A stretch of DNA of 64,000 nucleotides, from the NCBI RefSeq assembly GCF_907164915.1, contig NC_061867.1, positions 51,277,852 to 51,341,851 of the forward strand, read 5' to 3'. Positions 60,820-64,000 of this stretch are shown here, one piece after another (the first letter of the stretch is position 1; each line of letters begins with the position of its first letter). The notes below the pieces were generated by a model. That model was not told the origin of the DNA. It was given only the letters and a program-made list of their open reading frames with translations, and made no database searches. This DNA comes from Impatiens glandulifera. Taxonomy: Eukaryota; Streptophyta; Magnoliopsida; Ericales; Balsaminaceae. Made by a program: the position numbers and the translations under genes.

Positions 60820-62043
60820 GAGCTGTTTGTCTTAAAAACAGAAACATCATTTGTAACTTGTAAGCCATTTTGAGACATAATTGGGAAAAATTGCAGCAAT
60901 GTCCAGATATCGAGAAGAAAACAAAATTTCCATACAGAATTTATCTGTCTATTACAATTTCCAAAATCATTATCAGATAAGCGAGGAAACCCCAAGTTAA
61001 AGAATGAGATGTGGCAGCATGCCAGGTCATCGCCACGTGTATCACATGGTGCCTAGTCAAGCCATGTCAACCGCAAATATGGTTATAGCAACTGATAGCC
61101 TGAAGGTTGTTTGAGATTATTTCCAAATAATCTGCCATCTCATCAAACACCATTCAAATCATCCTTTAGAATACCAAAATACCCTTCATTTTTTTTCAAA
61201 CACCGTTTAATATCAATTTAATGTATAGGTAATATGGCAAATAAACCTAAATATTCTGAATTTTTTTTCCCAAACAAGCTGGAAACTAAATCCAAAAGGT
61301 AATCTTAAATTAAAGGATTCTGATTCTAAATTGATATTCTAAACATGTGTATAAGAAAACTACAATATAGAGCCATTAGGTCTTTCCCATATAAATATAC
61401 TAAGGGTGATTTGCATATCGGATTGAGTAGGGTTTTTTTGAAATTTTTAAATTCGGCCCTACTATATCGGTTATATACTTTATCATGACCCTATATCCAA
61501 GGGATTGGATATATCAGATATAGGGTCAATTTGATAAATTTTTAGATATACCAAAAAGGGTAACATAACAACAATTTCAAACAAATTTTCTTATTAAATC
61601 AAAACAGAAAGATCATGTTGGTATATCCATAAAACTTATTCATAAATCATAACTTTCAGATCAAATAAAAACCCTAAATCGATCTGTTTGAATAGTCATC
61701 TAGAAAAAACATCAAATACAACAGACAGGAATTCTTCAACAGATCAATTAAAATCTTAATTTGATTGAGAAACAAAATCTAGAGCAAAAGATATTCTCGT
61801 CAAAGACGAAACAAAAGTTAAGGAAAGTCAACCGAACAAGATTGCAAAATGATTCACGGAACTGACTATAAATAGGCAAGAAAATTCAGACCAATTAAGG
61901 AAACTAAAATCTATCCTTTTTAATTTCCCAAAAATGTTCTATAATCAACCAATCAATTAAAAACGAATTGGGTAAAAGATTCAATTCATTTATTAGCGAA
62001 TCAAAGATTAATCAAAACAAGTAGTGAGAAAAAAGATGCTTAC
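60820..62043 (-). other. NF-YA: 5' UTR intron of NF-YA
   Basis: A donor 'caaa/gtaagc' at 62043 on the minus strand and acceptor candidates ('acaaacag', 'acataag') at about 60810-60825 imply an intron of about 1.2 kb before the start codon. It contains a G-box 'cacgtg' at 61034-61039 and MITE-like sequence at 61105-61330. The precise acceptor is not resolved. Confidence 0.65.
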
Positions 62044-62215
62044 TTTGAGGAGTTAAGAACAAACTGGAGGAAACCCTAAAAGATTTGATCTTTTTTTAGT
62101 CTGAATTCAATCCATGAATCCTGTTTAGTCTGCGAAGGAGGGTGACGGTTTAGGAGAGAGGAGACAAGCATCTAGAGAGAGAGAGAGGAAGTGTTGAGAA
62201 GTGTGTTTCAAGAGT
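62044..62215 (-). other. NF-YA: 5' UTR exon of NF-YA
   Basis: This CT-rich leader ('ctctctctctctag', about 62171-62185) leads into the donor at 62043. Higher GC than the flanks marks it as transcribed. The transcription start is presumably near 62200-62220 but is not defined. Confidence 0.65.
62076..62171 (-). CDS. Upstream ORF (31 aa) in the NF-YA leader
   Basis: ATG at 62171 opens 31 codons ending with TAG at 62076, entirely inside the leader exon and ahead of the 5' UTR intron. A second, two-codon ATG-GAT-TGA frame lies within it near 62115. No other ATG occurs between the likely acceptor and the NF-YA start. If the transcript begins upstream of 62171, this uORF would be met first by scanning ribosomes and reduce NF-YA translation. 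The peptide matches nothing I recognise. Confidence 0.5.
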   Translation of the reverse strand: MLVSSLLNRHPPSQTKQDSWIEFRLKKDQIF

Positions 62216-62219
62216 AGTA

Positions 62220-62804
62220 ATTTATTCCTTAAAAACTGTCTTTTTCTTTTTCTTTTCTTTTTTCATTTCTTTTTCAATCGAAATCTTCAATTTTTAGGGT
62301 TTTAATTATGTTTTATATTAACTCTTTTGATTGGTCAGAAACAGCCCTGGAATTTCAAGGATTTGCAAACATGTCTTTTTTTCCTTTCTTTTCTTAAGTA
62401 GAAATATTTCAAAACATCTGGGTTTATAAAATATATATATCTAGATATATGATCATCTTATTTTTTTAATGGTTTTTTAAATTAATATTATAATATGAAG
62501 AATTTGAATGGTAATGAGAAGAGATAAGAAAGATGTGTGTTTTGAATATATATATATATATAACTAATTTTATTAAATTACATGGATAAATTTATTTTTA
62601 AGGATATATATCTTTTAAATTATAGTGTTTAATTTTTTTTATCTAGTAAAATAGTTAATTATTGTATTGTCGTATATGTTACAAAGGGTGAATGTCGATT
62701 ATTTTTGCACACAATGACTAGTGAGTATGATTAAGATTTATTAGGAGATAGTCTAATTTTATTTTATTTTTTATAATTATTGAAAAGTTTGGATGGAGAC
62801 ATCT

Positions 62805-62881
<77 letters not shown>

Positions 62882-63340
62882 GAGTTATATTTTGATTATT
62901 TTCTAATAGACTATTTAATTGAAAAAAAATCTTTGAATTTTCAATGTTATTAGTCGTTCGATGTGTATCATTTAAAATGTTTGCTTTCAGTGATTTATTT
63001 TAGAAAGTCGTTGGAGTTGGTCGGTAAATTAGTTGTTCTTATTAGGATCTACAAACTCTATAATCTTTTGAGTAACATGTTTGTATTTTTTTTTCAATTT
63101 TTTGTTTTAACTTTTTAATTTTTATTTTATTTTCTCATATTAATTTAAACCATTCTTATCATTTTTAAATATAAGTGGACCATTTAAACAAAAAAAATGT
63201 AACAAGTTAAATATTTTTATTTTTAATCTATTTTTATTTATATATAACTAAATGAATATGAATTATCTAATAGTCTTATATTAAATAAATATTTAATATA
63301 TTTAATTAAGTAATAAATCATTTTATCTAATATATATATA
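62220..63340. other. AT-rich intergenic DNA upstream of NF-YA
   Basis: The first part is the NF-YA promoter region. A (TA)n run occupies 62811-62879. The stretch 62930-63100 is a relative of the repeat at 52290-52490. No gene is seen. Confidence 0.6.
62811..62879. repeat. (TA)n microsatellite
   Basis: About 69 bp of TA dinucleotides. Confidence 0.95.
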
Positions 63341-63636
63341 TATAATAATAATGTTTAAATTTTTAAAATGTTCGGATTGTCGGGTCGAGTGATGTGCTTA
63401 ATTTGGATATATATGTGTGAGTAAATGAATATTTGTGTCGGATTGTGGGTTGATCCGTCCATAAATTTAAAATGGTTAAAAATAAAAATTATATTTATGT
63501 TTCGAACTTGGAACATAAATCAAACAAATACAACTCTTTCATCAATTAAGCTAATAAGACTTTATATTTTAAATTTAACATCAAATTTGATAAACGCGGG
63601 ACATTTATAACAATATAAGTTCAACTTTCTAACTAA

Positions 63637-63700
<64 letters not shown>

Positions 63701-63905
63701 TGCTTAATTTCAAAGTGTCTTGAATTGTCGGTCGAGAGATGTGACTACTTTGGATATATATGTGAGAGTAAATAGATATTTGAGTCGGATTGTGGGGTTG
63801 ATCCGTCCATAAACTTAAAACGGTTAAAAATAAAATAAAAAATGATATATGTATGTTTCGAACTTACAATTTAACCAAATCGAGTACAAATCTTTAACCA
63901 AGTGT
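63341..63905. mobile_element. Two diverged units of the Helitron-type ~295-bp repeat
   Basis: Units at about 63341-63640 and 63697-63905 repeat the wording of the 49.5-51.2 kb array: 'cgggtcgag', 'tttggatat', 'gtcggattgtggg', 'gtatgtttcgaac', 'aaacgcgggac' and 'taactaactaa'. They are more diverged and carry 'gtgagagtaaat'-type sequence seen in the truncated sixth unit. They are separated by a (TA)n run at 63641-63697. Confidence 0.8.
63641..63697. repeat. (TA)n microsatellite between Helitron-type units
   Basis: About 57 bp of TA dinucleotides, an expansion of the short TA run that precedes each unit of the array at 49.5 kb. Confidence 0.92.
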
Positions 63906-64000
63906 GAATGTGATGTGGTTTGTCAATGGATAATATTGATTCTATAAAAAAAAAATGTGGAAGATATTTTGTTATCATAGTTTAGATTAAGTTTATTTCT

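Noticed and set aside
61034..61039. G-box CACGTG as a functional ABA element of NF-YA
   Set aside because: A single six-base motif inside a 5' UTR intron is expected by chance at this scale; mentioned only as context.

Overview
The window is nuclear DNA from a flowering plant, most likely a eudicot. The evidence is very AT-rich intergenic DNA with long (TA)n tracts, GT-AG introns, plant-only gene families (SBT4-type subtilase, TWISTED DWARF 1/FKBP42, an EFR3/SEMI-ROLLED LEAF 2-like protein, NF-YA with a miR169 site) and plant transposon families (Ty1/copia, Ty3/gypsy-like, hAT, Mutator-like, Helitron). The species cannot be fixed from the sequence alone.

The left half (1-35.4 kb) is repeat-rich. 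A segment of at least 11 kb occurs twice in direct orientation, at 1-11129 and 24413-35358. I find no convincing host gene in either copy. Each copy acquired its own transposon after duplication: a hAT element in copy 1 (9237-10887, 8-bp target duplication) and a foldback Mutator-like element in copy 2 (31796-32885, 9-bp target duplication). The sister copy shows the corresponding unoccupied region in each case. Between the copies lie a decayed copia gag, an unrecognised minus-strand relic, an intact nine-exon subtilase gene (14465-17785) and a truncated copia element (19323-22593). Direct copies of one ~750-bp host sequence flank that copia, which suggests an unequal exchange with a copia-free chromosome.

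The right half (36-62 kb) is gene-bearing: a small single-exon protein with one membrane segment (+), then four minus-strand genes. These are TWD1/FKBP42 (37587-40219), an EFR3-like ARM-repeat protein (41853-49098), an uncharacterised 238-aa plant protein (53089-53805) and NF-YA (57812-60795, leader exon near 62.1 kb). TWD1 and the EFR3-like protein both belong to plasma-membrane-associated families. NF-YA carries a predicted miR169 site in its 3' UTR and an upstream ORF in its leader. Introns of these genes hold several copies of short MITE-like repeats.

A Helitron-like element at 49.5-51.2 kb carries five ~295-bp tandem units alternating in an A-B-A-B-A pattern. Two more diverged units lie at the right edge. 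I saw no novel multi-gene system. The most informative unusual structures are the duplication with reciprocal insertion sites, the copia/flank rearrangement, the dimeric Helitron array and the layered control elements of NF-YA. Exon boundaries were assigned by hand from splice sites, reading phase and family knowledge; no database search was run.
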